Shown piece by piece: positions 11,191 through 23,589 of a stretch of DNA of 64,000 nt. The stretch is from Emydura subglobosa. Lineage: Eukaryota > Chordata > Testudines > Chelidae. A program made the position numbers and the translations under genes. How positions within the stretch are numbered: position 1 is the stretch's first letter; every line of letters begins with the position of its first letter. The stretch lies in assembly GCA_007922225.1 (NCBI GenBank), contig ML679959.1, forward strand, positions 22,567,851 to 22,631,850, written 5' to 3'. The notes beneath the pieces were generated by a model. The model had not been told where the DNA came from, did not search any database, and worked only from the letters and a program-made list of their open reading frames with translations.

Positions 11191-13146
11191 GTTATAATGG
11201 TCTTATTGTGACTTTGTTTGCATTCCACTAATATTGATATCAAGTTTTACCTGAGTGTTTTCTGGATATTGTATGTTTTTTTCTGGATAGTGCCTGAGTT
11301 GCATGCAAACCAATCACTGTAAATCTGTTGATGCAGTTTTTAATGAACACAGACCTCTGATACATTTTGCCTAGAGAGGCAGTTATGTCACAGTTATTCA
11401 AGGTACTCTCTGAAAAATGAGCAGATAGAAGTGGCACCACCTTACTTCGCTGATCTATTCCTTCTGTATTCAGAATCATAACTACTCGTTTTTGTGAGTA
11501 AAATAAGGTTTGTTAGCTACAAAGGAGTGAGCTGGATTCTGTTTCTTCTTGTGCATAATAAACACCATTGTTTAATGAGCCACTTAGACCAGTGTAACCC
11601 CAATGAGGTTGTGTAAATGCCACGTGGTTTATAATCTGAAGACAAGTGATGTTGCACTTGTGTCACGGAAGGTCTAATTTGGCATACATCCATATTACCT
11701 ATGGTGTTCTGTCCAGCACCTCTTTGTAGTGACAAAGGCAAACGCCAAGCAAAAATGGTCTCTCTACTTCACCAATAGGTGCTGATTGCCCACACAAGCC
11801 AGGCCAAGAGAGTCATTTCAGTATATTAAAACATAACATCGCTTTTAAGTATAATTTTTTTTTAGGTCCTGCTAGGTTCTTTTTCAGGTCTCACTACTAC
11901 ACAGCCAGATACTCCACAATTGGTGGTATTGGAACTAACTGAGAATTCAGAAAGAACTTGGATCTAGCCTTTGGAGATCAGTTAATAATACTGATTGTCT
12001 CCTTCATCTGTTTGTAGTTTAATTTTCTGTGATATTTTAAAAGTTTTCATTATTGCTATAAACAAAAAATGAAACATATCTCAGATACCAGGAGACTGAC
12101 TCAAGGACAGCTCCACATTCTTTCCAGTAGTGTTTCCTGTTAGGTTAGATTTAACTGAATGAGGCATTCTGCAGCATAACAACTGACAGAGCTGCCAGGA
12201 GGGGCTTTAGATAGACCTAAAAATACAGGCATGAGTGGGTTTGGTTTTTTTTAAAGGGAGGTTTGTACTTTGGGTTTAATGCTTAGCTTGTTTAAGCAAA
12301 GGAGTGTCAACTTTGCTAATTGGAGCCACTCAGCATATATCACTGAGGTTAACATTTTTTTTTAATCATTTTCCTGTAGCTGCCGTTATCTAGCTGTTAA
12401 TGTACTGGGCAGTATTTGAACCAATCATTGCTGTAAACTATTTAGAATGTCTACAATGATTCTGAAAGGCTTTATTGAGTATGTATGGATTTCTTAAAGC
12501 TCATTCTCATTTACTTTCTTAAGCCCTTATCCTGCAACAGGATCCACTACCACTGTCATGGAGCTCTTTGCCTATGTGGAATTCCATTGATTCCAAGACC
12601 ATGCCAGTGGGTCCTGATGCAGGCCTGGGACCTTGATCTGATCTGCATATTATTTAAGGAGCTGAAATAGATACCAACAGAGACAAAAAGGTGTTGATTT
12701 TGTGCTTTGTCATCTAAGATTTTGAATCCCTAAATGTACAATTATTTTAAATAACTTACTGCAGTTGAAAGTACAATGTTGTTACTATATCATCACCCAT
12801 TGCCACCATCATTAACCACAGGAATATAGCTTGGATGACGTGCTACTATAGAGAAAATCATGAATAGGTAGGAGGTGTTAATTTTTGGACAGTTGAGTGT
12901 AACTATCATAACTGACTTCAGAAATATGCATATTAAGGGTGGAGAAAACGTTGGCAGATTAGTCTTCCATTCCAATAAATACATACATCTCTTGTATGCT
13001 CATTTATTTGATACATAAATTGCATCATATCATTGTCCCCAAACTTTCCAAGGTAAAACTAAGGGTGTTGGCTTGAAAGTTCAAGTTTCTAATATGACAA
13101 CTTTAATTTAATTATTTTATATAATATATCCATTTATAAGCCACAA
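11191..13146. other. Intergenic DNA, no gene seen
   Basis: No recognisable repeat or coding motif. Sequence is AT-rich with poly(T) runs (for example near 11850 and 12355). Confidence 0.5.
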
Positions 13147-13202
13147 GTCAGATCTTCAGTGGGTGTAAATCAGTGTAACACTATGGATGTGCAGAGGATC
13201 TG
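13147..13202. repeat. Short palindromic element, partial
   Basis: CAGATCTTCAGTGGGTGTAA on the left pairs imperfectly with GTGCAGAGGATCTG on the right. It looks like an internally shortened copy of a common sauropsid palindrome. Confidence 0.45.
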
Positions 13203-16200
13203 TGTGTATTTCCCAGAAACCTCTGTTGAAGTGCCTTCACCTCTGAATGTCCCATTACAAAAGACTGAATATCCAACTTTCCTTTTATTTTCCTTTGTTT
13301 TCCTGTGATACTGCATTGGCTCTCCAGATAGTCCATATTTCTGTTACAGTACCTCTAATTGCAGCCACTCCACCTGTCTTGGAATGGCAGTAAGTACAAT
13401 CAAGTGCTTTCTTTTCCTTTACACTTTAAAATTTAGTGGGTTTTCATTCTCCCTCCCTTCCCCCTGCTTGCATTTCTTTCCCTTCCTCCTCTTTAGTTTA
13501 CAGACTTCTCCAGAGCTTTTTCTGTACTGATTGCAGGAACACCCACCTATCTTTGGTTTCAGTAGAGCCTTTCATGCTCTTTTCTCTGTACACAGCCCTC
13601 TAACCAGATATTTAGGCCAATTATTCTGTTCAGTTTCATTATTCTGCTCCCACAACTACAGTAATAGCCCATTTGAAAGATCACTTGGCTTTTTTTTACT
13701 GTTGAGCCTGCTTGCTAGTTCCCAGAAAGGCATGTGCACATCCTCTAATCTCCTGTTTCTTTTTTCCTCAAGCTCTATTTAAAATAAATAAATAAATGCT
13801 CCTACCATCACAACCACCAACAAATGAGGGGGGAAATAATCCCAGGTTTGAAACGTACTCTTTGGGAATGGGAAAATTCTGACACTCAGTTATCAACAGA
13901 TACTGTACCTGGAATATAATTATTCAACAAATTATTCACAACAGAATTATAAATAAATAATCAAGTGGAGCTCCTTGGAGGAAGCATTGCCAGCCCAGTA
14001 TTTTGAGTTGGATACAAAATGAACTTCACCTCTAACACCCCCGGCAACTTTGCTTCCTTTTTGTCCACACACTTTCAACACCAGCTTCCATCTTAAATAT
14101 AGAGTATAAATATTCCTTTAGATTCCAGCATTCATATCTCCCATTTTATCATTTAAATTTATTTATTTACTCATTTATGTATGATAGTGTCCCAATACAC
14201 AAACGTAAGCAAAATCTTTGAAGTAAATAATAAAGCCAAACTTTAGTGGGAGCAGGATTTTGCTAAAACAAACAAAACACCACCACTAACCACATTCTCT
14301 TGGAATGCCCAGTTTCATTGGTAATGTATTCCCTATATTCTTACATATCATGGGTCTGATAGATGTGGCCTTGGATAGCAGTGGATAGCATGACTGTTTT
14401 GTCCCAATGCAGACTGCATGTAATCACCCCTTTAAATCTGTTTCTGTGTTTGAAACTCTTTCCCATGTGCACTGAATGCTCTGAATTTGCTCAAAGAGCT
14501 AATGTAGTCACCATCAGTAATGAGCCTTTATTTCTTATATTAATGTTCTTGGAAATGTCATTTGGTTAGTCAAAAGGCAGAAAAAGGATTCTCCAGAGAC
14601 TATGCAGATACAGGAAACTGATGTTATGTTTAAACCTACTTGTGTCTAGCGGTTTTCCTGCATCGTTTGGGAAACTGTGCTAGTAAAATGGAACTCTAGA
14701 CAATCCTTCTATGTATTCTATATAATGGTTTTATTAACAAGGCTATCAGAGGAGAGGGGAAATTCTTTGCACACTGCTCAGGGGAACTATACTAGAAATG
14801 TGCTGTTAATAATAATGTTTAAAGGTGGTGGTTGCAATAGTGGCATGATTCCAACCCTACTGTGGTTATGATGACTTACAGCTGGAGACGGGACAGAGGC
14901 TTCCACTGCAAGCTCAACATGGGGAAATTTGATACAAATGTTTTCATGCAGTTTGGACCCCATTATTGGTTAGCTTAAGAACATAAATGTCTGGAGGCGA
15001 AACTGAATGTTATCTGAATAATTGTGCACAGTTTTTCTCCATATATACCCCATTTTGAGTCTCTGCTCCCACACAACTGAGAAGATGTGTGCACTCTGGA
15101 AAACAAACTGGTGAGGATCAAAACGCTGAGAAGTCTGACTTCTCCATTTTGTCTGGTGTCCATCTGTTTTGTTCATGGATTTATAATATGCCCATCACAC
15201 GTGTATTCGAGGACACAGCCTCTTCTCTCATACTACGTTCTATTTAAATAGGAGAGGTGAAGACATGCAGGGATATTTAGCATTCAATATTCGGAGGACA
15301 CATACCATCAGATGAGAATTTTAAGGCTGCACTTCACCTGCTTTTTCTTAAAACTCCATCTGTGATATGTGGATTCCATTAATGTTTTTAGTACTGTTTA
15401 TCAGAAATGAAAATTGAGCATCGGTACCGACTAACAGAGTAATCTGTTGAACAAATTTGCATGTAACTTGTGTGCATCTGTCTCATCTTGTTTAATTTTA
15501 CACTTATTCATTAAGAAAGAGTATCCTACCCTTTGCAATGAAAACATCTTGAGCAGCTGACTTGTGTAGGGATCTTTTTCTCCAGGTATAATGCAAAAAG
15601 TACCCATCTACTTGTAAAGGAAAAACATTCTAAATCTAATGACTCAGAGGCATGAGTTCATGTGGAAAACTTCATGCGCAGAATATAATAAAAAACATTT
15701 AAAGTGGCCAGGAATTTCTGTTATTTGCTTCAGCTTTACAAAAGGATTTCAGTGTTGGTCCTTTCAAAGACCAATAATGTACGCCTTCAGCCATATAAAA
15801 ATGTATCAGTGACAATTCTAGTGTTACTTAGGGAAGGACTGGCCATGGCCAGTAAGAACTGTGTTTCGTGGGCTATGCTAACACGAGATAGTGCTCTCTC
15901 ACAATCTACTTCCTAATGGACAGCTGTCCACAATTGGACTCCTGTGCCACTACAATTGCCTTTCTTGTCAGCCATCTCAGTAGCAGAGAATTTAATTATT
16001 AAATAGGTACAGGGAAAGAACCTTCTTGCTGCTCTTCTCACTTCTCAAAGGCATAGATAAATTATGGATGAAGTAAGATTGCATTGTCAGTGTCTGTGCT
16101 ACACCAATTCAGAAGAAAAATAGGACTTCACTTTTCCAGGACTGTCAGTCCAGCACCTTTCCCAGCCACTCAACTAATTTAGAGAAAATCATGAGAATTC

Positions 16201-16434
16201 TGAATTTCTTTAATTGGTCTCATGAAGCTAGTTATACTGTGAAAAGGTTTTCTATAATAAAGAGTCTGTCATGAATTGAACATGACAAACTATTTCTGCT
16301 TTCAGAAGGAAAAACGTGCCTGTTTATTTTTAGTGATTGAATGACCTAGAAAATATGATGTAATTTATGCTTGTACTTTTGGTTAAGTACCAAATAGATC
16401 CCTATTCTTTTTGTAAATATTGAGCTTTTCATCT
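13203..16434. other. Intergenic DNA, no gene seen
   Basis: More than 3 kb without a repeat that I can name. The small frames (for example 13531-13782 and 14970-15176) have no motif, and overlapping frames on the same strand argue against coding. The 13430-13500 stretch is pyrimidine-rich. Confidence 0.5.
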
Positions 16435-16617
16435 ATGCATCTCAGAGCATTTTATAAAGGCAGATAAGTGTAATCTCCCCCCATTTCTATATAACGGGGA
16501 AATTCAGGCAGAGTGAAGGTATGTGATGTTTTTAAGGTATGCACTGAAGCAGTGACAGAGTGGGAATAGACCCCTGGCTTTATGACTAGTACAATGCCAA
16601 TAGTCCATACTACTCCA
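16435..16617 (-). repeat. MIR-like SINE copy
   Basis: From 'CTCAGAGCATTTTATAAAGG' through 'AACGGGGAAATTCAGGCAGA' to 'GTGACAGAGTGGGAATAGA' the sequence follows the reverse complement of a MIR-like SINE: core, then the tRNA-proximal part near 16560-16617. It is well diverged. Confidence 0.65.
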
Positions 16618-18570
16618 ATATATACAGGTTTTCTTAAATGTTGTGATTAAATGCAAGTTATGTGAGTCAGAGAGAATTTCCAGTCATGTTGAGTATCCAG
16701 AATACCGTAATATTCTTCCTGCGTAGTCAGATTTGCACCTGTTGAGCCTCCAAACTTTCATACCTAAATCTGCACCCAAGTTTTGGTGTAATTACTTCTA
16801 GGCACTTGCTTCTGCACAGGTAAAATCTCATTGTGTAGATATGAAAACCATTTACTCACGCAAAATTTTGTAGTTACAGCCATATAACTGAGTTTGCAAA
16901 AGCAGTTGCCAAAAAATGTTTAAATAATATGGAGCCCAAAATTTAGGCATGGAGATCTGGGTTGGGACATGTCAATATTTGATCCATAGTCTTTTACAAA
17001 AGTCCTATTCCCCTTTGATTTTCCTTCACCTTACTGTACTCTTATTGGGCCATTGAGGCATTAATTTCTTTGGCACCTGACTTACTATGACATCATACTA
17101 ATTTTTGTTGTTCCCATTAATTTCTCTTGTTCCTCAAAGTATATTACCTAAGGATGAATACCTGTTTGTTTTATGTTGACTACCAACAAAGGATCAAATA
17201 CAGTTAACTATCCTTTCCCCACAAAAAAGTACACTATTTCTTTACCAATAAGGAACCAGACACTTAAACAGATGACCACCCCTAAGCAATCCTTCATTTA
17301 TTAACCTTTGAATAGAATGTCATAAAAATTTAGCTGAGTAGGAAGGGCTTATTTTAGGTAAGATGATAAATATTCCTCATATTATGTGACCAAGAAACAG
17401 GTGGCTGATAAAACCAAAGTACACATTCCGACAACTGATTTTTTTGATGGGTCCTACTTTCTAGTTTTCCAAAGCTACAAAGGGAACTGTTTTTCTCAGG
17501 TGCCACTTACATTGAAAAAGTGAATGTAAAGGAGTGAGAGCTCCAAGAATATATCAAGTACCATCTTTACTGAAGTAGCCCAAAGAGAATGGGGAAAAGT
17601 CATTCCAGATATATTCAAGATACTTTATTTTCTGTTAGTCTCCTTTTTGTAGACAGGGGCACCTTGCTTTTGGTTACTACTGCACATACCACTTCCAAAT
17701 CTTCTATGAAAGTTTTATTTTAGGTAATTGAAAAAACTACTTTTTACAAATGCCACTCTAATGTCACCAGATCTAATGCCTATTCCTGACCCTTGACATC
17801 ATCATGCAGAGAGAATGCCTCTGTGCAAAGACAGACTCTTATGATTTAGGAACCTACTGTAAATCAAAGGCTTACTTTTCTTAAGAATAAAACAGATGTA
17901 GCTGAAGCCTTATAAGCAAGGATAAGAAAAGCACTTGCCTCAGGTACCCAGGAAATGTTAAAGTGATCAGGAAGCCAGTTATTTTCATTATTTGCTGTTC
18001 AAAACATAAAACAAAAAAGTCTTCAAGGTGTGATATACACCCCTAGAGCCTTTGAATTCACTTTTAAATGAAAGTTGTTCAAAAGGTTCACAAAAGGGCC
18101 ACTATATCAGAGCAGAAATTAGACCTGAACAATGGCAGAAATGCTGCCATAAATATCATTATCCAAAAATGAACGATTCCCTTAGAAACATGTGCCCCAA
18201 TCAATGCTTGGAGCTTACAGTGATTGCCCTCTTTTAAAGAGATGATTGTGTTGCTGTGCATACATAGGTCACATTACATGTTAGCATGAAAGATAAAATA
18301 ATACTGAGGATGGAATCTTGGAGACATATTCATTTGAATTAACAGTACCAGGGGTGGGAGGAACAAACAGTTGCCAATTATATACCAAACTCTGCTTCAT
18401 AAAAGAATGCATAAATTTACAAATGTAAAACAGAGTGACGTCAACTATTTTCCCAAGAGCAGTTATGATCAGAAAAGTGGGTATGTGAAAATGGTTATAT
18501 ATTTAAGAGGCATATCCTATGTACACTCAATCGTATCTGCTTGTTTTAATCACACATAGGAGGCTTTCAT
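16618..18570. other. Intergenic DNA, no gene seen
   Basis: Unique-looking AT-rich sequence. There is no domain-bearing frame and no repeat that I can name. Confidence 0.5.
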
Positions 18571-18830
18571 GGTTATTTACCGAGTATAAGAATGTGCTCG
18601 GAACTGTACAAGACAAAATGAGACAGGCCCTGTTGCAGAGAGCTTAGAGTCTAAAAGATGCAGGATACGGGATGCAATGGATTACGCAAGGGAGGGCATA
18701 TCTTGTCATATTTTTTAATGTTAACCAACTCTGTGTGGGTACTGTGAAGAGACTGAGTATTTAGGAAGACCTTGAAAGAGGACAGGGAGATGATTTTCTG
18801 AATCAGAATAGGGGAAGACAATTCTGAATG
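18571..18830. repeat. Old amniote dispersed repeat, family uncertain
   Basis: 'GTGCTCGGAACTGTACAAGA' and 'GGCCCTGTTGCAGAGAGCTT' match the plan of a widely dispersed amniote repeat (a GTGCTGTACA... then CCCTGCCCC...AGAGCTTA-type block). The later 'GACCTTGAAAGAGGACAGGG' block may belong to the same copy. A related fragment lies near 55305-55435. I cannot assign it to a named family by eye. Confidence 0.4.
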
Positions 18831-18965
18831 CCAAGTTTAAGATAAAAATAGTCTGTGGAAGCTAATGGGGGTTTAGAAACAAAGGTAAGTTTCCTCTGTA
18901 GAAAGTAAATATTTTGTAATACTGAATACTACCTTTCAGTTACAGCTCTCTAACTCAATTAACTA

Positions 18966-19110
18966 GGGCCAACATTTTCAAAAGTGGGTGCCCAACTTTA
19001 GATACTGTAGGCCTGATTTTCAGAGGTGGTAAGCTCCCATTGGCTTCATTTGAAGGTGTAGATACTCAGCACTTTTTAAAATCCAATCCAAGGTGCCTCA
19101 GATTTGGCTG
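18966..19110. repeat. Palindromic MITE-like element, diverged
   Basis: The sequence begins 'GGGCCAACATTTTCAAAAGT' and has an internal 'CCTGATTTTCAGAGGTG', features of a dispersed sauropsid palindrome whose arms contain TTTTCAAAAG and CTGATTTTCAGAG. The right end is worn and not placed with certainty. Confidence 0.4.
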
Positions 19111-19378
19111 TCAACTACTTAGACACTCAATCTCTTCACTTCTAGAAAATTGTATCCCATATTTTCATGTCTTGGAAGACCTGCAGCTTTATCTCTATTC
19201 TGTTTATTCAAAGGGAATCCAAAACTGCTGGCTTCTCCATAGCTGCTTTAAGAATTTTCAGCTGTGATGAGACCTCTGCTATATCTCTTCAGCTATATAT
19301 CTTTCCCTATGGACGTAGAGCCTTCTACATCAAAAAAGAGCACCCCCATGCCAGTGCACTGTTGTTTGACATGGCACC

Positions 19379-19979
19379 TGTAATGGAGCTCACTCACCAC
19401 GGGAGCATCTGCTTATGACCAGGTGCGCCAGCTGTCTCCCCATATGGCGCCTCCCGCTGATGGTTGCACAGTCACTACAGTGGTCTTTTAGCAGAAGTTG
19501 GCCGTCAGGCCAGCTCATGTTTTAGTCCACCTCTTGTGGGGTAACGAAGTCCGACCAAGCAATAGTTCAAAGCCCTTAACAGCAGATCTTGCATCTGTCT
19601 CCAGGCTTCATGGTCCTTACACCTCCTACCTTGGTGGTTTCACCCCAGCTTCCTCGGTGGCTGGTAGGAGAGCCCAAGCCCTCCCTCTACTCTGGGTTCC
19701 AGCCCCGAGGCTGAGTTGGTAGCCAAGGGTCTACTCCCTCAGACTCCTTGTTGCCTCCATGGACCTCTTCTATCCTCCAGAGTGACTGCAAACTCTCCCT
19801 GTAGCTCTTTTCCACTATCAACTTCATGGCTTTGTAATCACCACCCAGGCCCAGCTAGGCTTCATCATCAATTAAGCCTGGTTTTCTCTCTGTCTCGCTG
19901 GGGGTGCCAGGAATGTTAATTAGCCTCAGGCCCACATTACCATCACACAGGCGCTGAAGGGGTTACACACCCCATTACA
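19379..19979 (-). repeat. 3' LTR of the 19.4-22.0 kb element
   Basis: A 601-bp direct partner of the segment at 21094-22019. It starts TGTAATGG and ends CCATTACA, so it has the TG...CA ends of an LTR with an 8-bp terminal inversion. Shared blocks with its partner include 'GCTGTCTCCCCATATG', 'TCCACCTCTTGTGGGGTAAC' (against TCCACCTCTTCTGGGGTAAC) and 'GGTGGCTGGTAGG'. Small indels separate the two copies. Confidence 0.85.
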
Positions 19980-20013
19980 TACCCTCCTGCTCAAGACTGT
20001 ACCCCACGTGGGT

Positions 20014-20466
20014 TCAGATCCCTTCTGCCATCAAGTTGTCTGAGTCATGCCTACAGGTCATCTTGCTCCTCTTCGAGCTCACCCACCATGATAAGCAGTC
20101 AGCCTCTCTCTTCAGTGATGTCCAGGTGTTTCCCCCACAGAAACTTTTGGTCCTGCCTATAAGGACCTGTTCCGAATCCTCTGTCTTATCCTGAAGCCTT
20201 TTTACTTCTCCCCTTGCATCCCTCAGCACCCTTTGAGTCAGGGTCTGAGTCACCACTGTGGACTGTTTAGCTTCTGTGTGCCTCTCCACATCCATCTGGT
20301 TCATCTCTCTGGGAGCCTTTCTTCCCTTTAGTTCCTTCCAACCCACTGCCAAACTGGTCTGTTGAATAAGTGGAAGGGCCTCAGTCATTACTGCCACCTC
20401 AGCTTTTCCCGCAGCCTCTGTGTTCGTGCCACACAACATCTGTTCCTTCCCCCGCTCCCCAGCCAT
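20014..20466 (-). pseudogene. Hydrophilic 150-codon frame next to the 3' LTR
   Basis: An open minus-strand frame of 150 codons between the zinc-knuckle region and the polypurine tract. It is rich in Lys, Arg, Glu, Gln and Thr, with stretches such as TQTLTQRVLRDARGEVKRL that look helical or coiled-coil. I recognise no protease, RT or other enzyme motif. Its location is where pol would start in an autonomous element. It could be a gag C-terminal extension read in another frame, an accessory frame, or chance. The first Met used here is only the first available one. Confidence 0.4.
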
Positions 20467-20639
20467 TACTGGGGGGGCTCTGGTCCTTTATCTTGTGGCA
20501 GCTCCCTTTCTCCTGAGAGAAATGCCTTCTTATAAAACCCACTACTCTACACAAACAACATCTAGCCCTGTCCATGCTCTGGTAACAGATTGTGCATCTA
20601 CAGGTTCTTCCATGCTCTGCACCCGAAAAAGAATTTATA

Positions 20640-21092
20640 TCCCAGTCCACATAGGGGCACATCCTTTTCACATGTCCCACTTGCCCACAGGAATAAATAG
20701 CTAATTTTGGGCTGGGCCTCAGACCTATTGGCCTTTGGATAGCTTTTCTTTACCTGATGCTTGTGTCTGCTGAATGATCTTTTTCTCCAACAGGCTCCTC
20801 TGCCGTCCCTCTAGTACAAAGAGTTGCCTTTGCAGCTGCAACTGCACCTCCCACAATGTTCCAGGTACTGCAGGAGAACAGCCTGGATTGGTTTTGGCTG
20901 CTTCTGGCAATTGGAACAGGATCTCTGAGTCTCTGAGAGCCCCTTCCTACCCCAACTTGGGAGGAAGTATTTTCCCTCACAAAAGAGGGCCGCTGCACAC
21001 TTCGGCTCTGTTTTTTCCCCCCTTCCTTTGACTAAACAGCCCTCACTGTCTTCTTTTAGCAGGGCAAACATCAGGCCTGCATTCTCCACCAA
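20640..21092 (-). pseudogene. Gag remnant with CCHC zinc knuckle
   Basis: Reading on the minus strand, YSCGQVGHVKRMCP encodes most of a nucleocapsid knuckle (C-x2-C-x4-H-x4-C). Cys lies at 20687-20689, His at 20672-20674 and Cys at 20657-20659. The first Cys position is occupied by Ile. Upstream a Gln/Leu-rich helical stretch (QLQLQRQLFVLEGRQRSLLE, in a frame at 20725-20910) resembles the region before the knuckle in Gypsy-type Gag. Frames are broken between these parts, and no capsid core is recognised with confidence. In an intact element this protein would package the RNA in cytoplasmic particles. Confidence 0.6.
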
Positions 21093-21093
21093 T

Positions 21094-22019
21094 TGTAATA
21101 GGGTTCACTTACTGCAGGAGTACCTTGTGGCATAGTGGCTGTCTCCCCATATGATGCTCCCTGCCAAGGGTGGTTCCATCACTGCAATGCTCTAGCAGTG
21201 TTTCTCAATTATATTTCGCCGCGGTACCCGAAGTCCAGGAAATCTTCCCCTTTTCGGCGGTGCGGTGTCAGCTGGTTTCAGCAGCCCGCTCTGTAAGCAG
21301 TTTTCTGCGGTGCGATCAGCTGTTCGGTGGCACCATCTGCTGTTCGGCGGCGCGCTCGCAGCTTTTCGGCAGCACCATCAGCTGTTCCGCGGCGCGCTCA
21401 CGGCTGTTCAGTGGCATGCCATTTGTGTTGATTTCGGTGGCGCGGTTCCACTTTTTCGCGGAACCCTTCAACTCAGCCTGCAGAACCCCAGGGTTCCGTG
21501 GAACACTATTTGAGAAACACTGCTCTAGCCACATCATGCTTTACTCCACCTCTTCTGGGGTAACAGAGCGTCCAACCAAGCTATAGTCAAATGACCTTAC
21601 AGCAGGACTTCCTTTTGTTGATGGACTTTGTGGTCTTTACACCCGTTACCTCAGGATGAGGTTTTACTCCACCTTTGTTGGTGGCTGGTAGGGGAATCCA
21701 GGCCTTCCCTCTACTCTGGTTCTAGCCCAAGGACTCCGTAGCAGGCAGTAAAGGTCTGTTCCCTCCAAATCCTTACTGCCTCCCTGGACTCCTTCCTACC
21801 TCTTCTATTGTTGCGAGAGTGACTGCAGATTCTCTCCCTGGAGTCCCTTTCTGCTACCAACTTCCTGGCTTTATAATCATCATTCAGCCCTGCCCCAGCT
21901 GAGTTTCATCATTCATTAAGCCTGGCTTTCTCTTTCTTACAGGTGCTACTGTTAACTGGCCTCTGAGGCCCACATTAATCCCTTCAGGGCCTGTGTGAGG
22001 TACACTCCACATACTAACA
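21094..22019 (-). repeat. 5' LTR of the same element, interrupted by a hAT-type insertion
   Basis: Starts TGTAATAGGG and ends ...CTAACA. Removing the 327-bp insertion and its 6-bp duplication leaves about 593 bp, close to the 601 bp of the other LTR. It aligns along its whole length with 19379-19979 and shows many substitutions. The bases just outside (minus strand TTGGTGGAGAATGC) sit where a primer-binding site belongs, but I cannot match them to a tRNA. Confidence 0.82.
21196..21522. mobile_element. Non-autonomous hAT-type element with GC-rich tandem core
   Basis: The termini CAGTGTTTCTCAA (left) and TTGAGAAACACTG (right) are perfect 13-bp inverted repeats, and CTCTAG lies on both sides (21190-21195, 21523-21528). 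hAT elements normally make 8-bp duplications, so six matching bases is consistent with a slightly eroded duplication. The core (about 21260-21420) is strikingly GC- and CpG-rich and repetitive, built from units like AGCTGTTCGGCGGCGCGCTC arranged as an imperfect dimer of about 42 bp. No transposase frame is present, so it must have moved using an enzyme supplied elsewhere. Its position inside an LTR fixes the order of events. Confidence 0.85.
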
Positions 22020-23225
22020 CCATTTTGGCTTTTAGTCTGAGTGGGATAATAGCGCTATAGAACCAATCATGCTAGGGAATCAAGATATAGCTTAGGTAAT
22101 CTTCTAAAACTATATTCCCCCATCAACAATGCAATGCACTGGATACCACTACCTTCTGCCTTATTGTATGTGCAGTTTTTCCCTCCTTCTCTGTGGAAAT
22201 GGGTGGACTGCGTACGTACTGTGTAGCATTACACTTTTCTGTCTTCTGCTGTAGATATATCCATTTTGACAAACTTCCCATTATGGTTTTCCATCCTTCA
22301 TTGGTGAAGTACTTTTTTGTCTTTCCTGTACCTTGTATTATACAGTCCAGACTCTTCAGACTTTGGGATCATCTTTCAATGATTTCATTCATAAACCATT
22401 CTTCTTCAGTATATAGAAGTGTATTATCAAGATTAGCACTCCTTTTGCTTCCAATACAATGTGTCTTCTCTTTGGCTATTTTTCATGAAATGCTACGTTT
22501 TGCACTGCTGAAACTTTTGAGAATACTCTGTTTTACGTTCCCTATAGCTCAGGTACTCGGGAGCAGGGGGTCATAAGGAGAGAGAATTTTGCTCCTTAAT
22601 TTGTGAGAATTTGGGGCAGGCAGAGTGCAAGCTTACACATAATCCTGAGCAATTAATTCCTGAGCTGCATCATTCCTGCTACTCCAGTCCTGGAGCTTTC
22701 TTAAACAGGGACTACCAAGATTGAGGAAAATTAATATATGCTGGTTTTGTGATGTGGAAAAACATTGCTATAGAGAGAAAAACAACTGAGTTCCTTTTCA
22801 CTTAAAGCACACACCAAGATCTGAATTCAGGACTCTGGACATAAAAGGCTATTGATAAATGTGCTGCACTATGAAAATAATCCCTGTAACCTGTAGAAGA
22901 ACAGCTGAACAGGGGAAGAACAATTAAAAGCATAAAATACCCAGTCAATAATTCCTCCCCCCAGTGTTCCAATCATAATTCTCATCAGCTGCAGTCAGTT
23001 AATCTCACTCAATTTCTCACATGCTAAAGCAAGTATAAACCCTTTGTTTGCAGGCCTCAGTATAAGACTAAAACTGGCATGACTGATTCTAGTTTACCCT
23101 GTAAATGTCCATGCTAAAATTTTGATGTCCCTGGGTCAAATTCAGAAGGGAGGTATATGTTAGACTTCCTCACACTAACTGAGTCTACTGTATCTGTAGC
23201 CTCTCCACCGCTGTGTATGGGAGTC
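22020..23225. other. Intergenic DNA, no gene seen
   Basis: A 127-codon plus-strand frame at 22193-22576 is hydrophobic but has no recognisable family, no partner exon and no codon signal; I treat it as chance. No repeat is named. Confidence 0.45.
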
Positions 23226-23504
23226 TGAGAGTATGTCTACAAATGTAGCACTAGTAGGCATACTCAGGCTAGCTTTGATCTAATTAATGTGGGTAATAGT
23301 AGGGCAGATGTGGCGACACAGGTTAGTACCCAGAGTACAAGCCACAGGGGAGCCTGGTATGAATTTAGGTTGCTAGCCCATGCTGAAGCCTATATGCCAC
23401 ATCTGCACTGCTATTGTAACCTGTGCTATCCAGATAGAAACTAGCATGGGTATACCTCATTTGGGTACACTCACACCTTCACTTGCAATGTAGACATACC
23501 CTAA
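23226..23504. mobile_element. TIR element (MITE), about 280 bp
   Basis: The left end TGAGAGTATGTCTACA and the right end TGTAGACATACCCTAA are inverted copies differing at two positions. The interior carries further inverted material, for example 'GCAGATGTGGCGACACAGGT' against 'ACATCTGCACTGC...AACCTGTG'. Elements with TATGTCTACA termini are common in turtle DNA. There is no transposase and no clear target duplication. Confidence 0.6.
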
Positions 23505-23589
23505 ACTGGTGTACAGCTTAGTCTAACACATACTTTCATACCCCTTCTAGTTCCTTGGTGTGCAGGTTGTTCTGCTTTTGTGTACAGCA

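Larger units (their letters stand above)
19379..22019 (-). mobile_element. Two-LTR retrotransposon with gag remnants, minus strand
   Basis: Two related segments (19379-19979 and 21094-22019) flank about 1.1 kb. Orientation is minus: the internal CCHC knuckle reads on the minus strand and a purine-rich tract (minus-strand AGCAGGAGGG, 19982-19991) lies beside the left LTR, which is therefore the 3' LTR. The interior holds gag-like sequence and one further frame but no visible protease, reverse transcriptase or integrase, so it was non-autonomous or has lost pol. A short sample of the LTR alignment differs at about one site in five by eye, pointing to an old insertion. No clean target duplication is visible (CACC on the left side against ACACC overlapping the right end). 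The gag type and the resemblance to the element at 51221 suggest Ty3/Gypsy. Confidence 0.8.

Noticed and set aside
22193..22576. 127-codon hydrophobic plus-strand frame
   Set aside because: No recognisable family, no signal-peptide-plus-domain layout, no splice partners; a frame of this length is plausible by chance in 64 kb.
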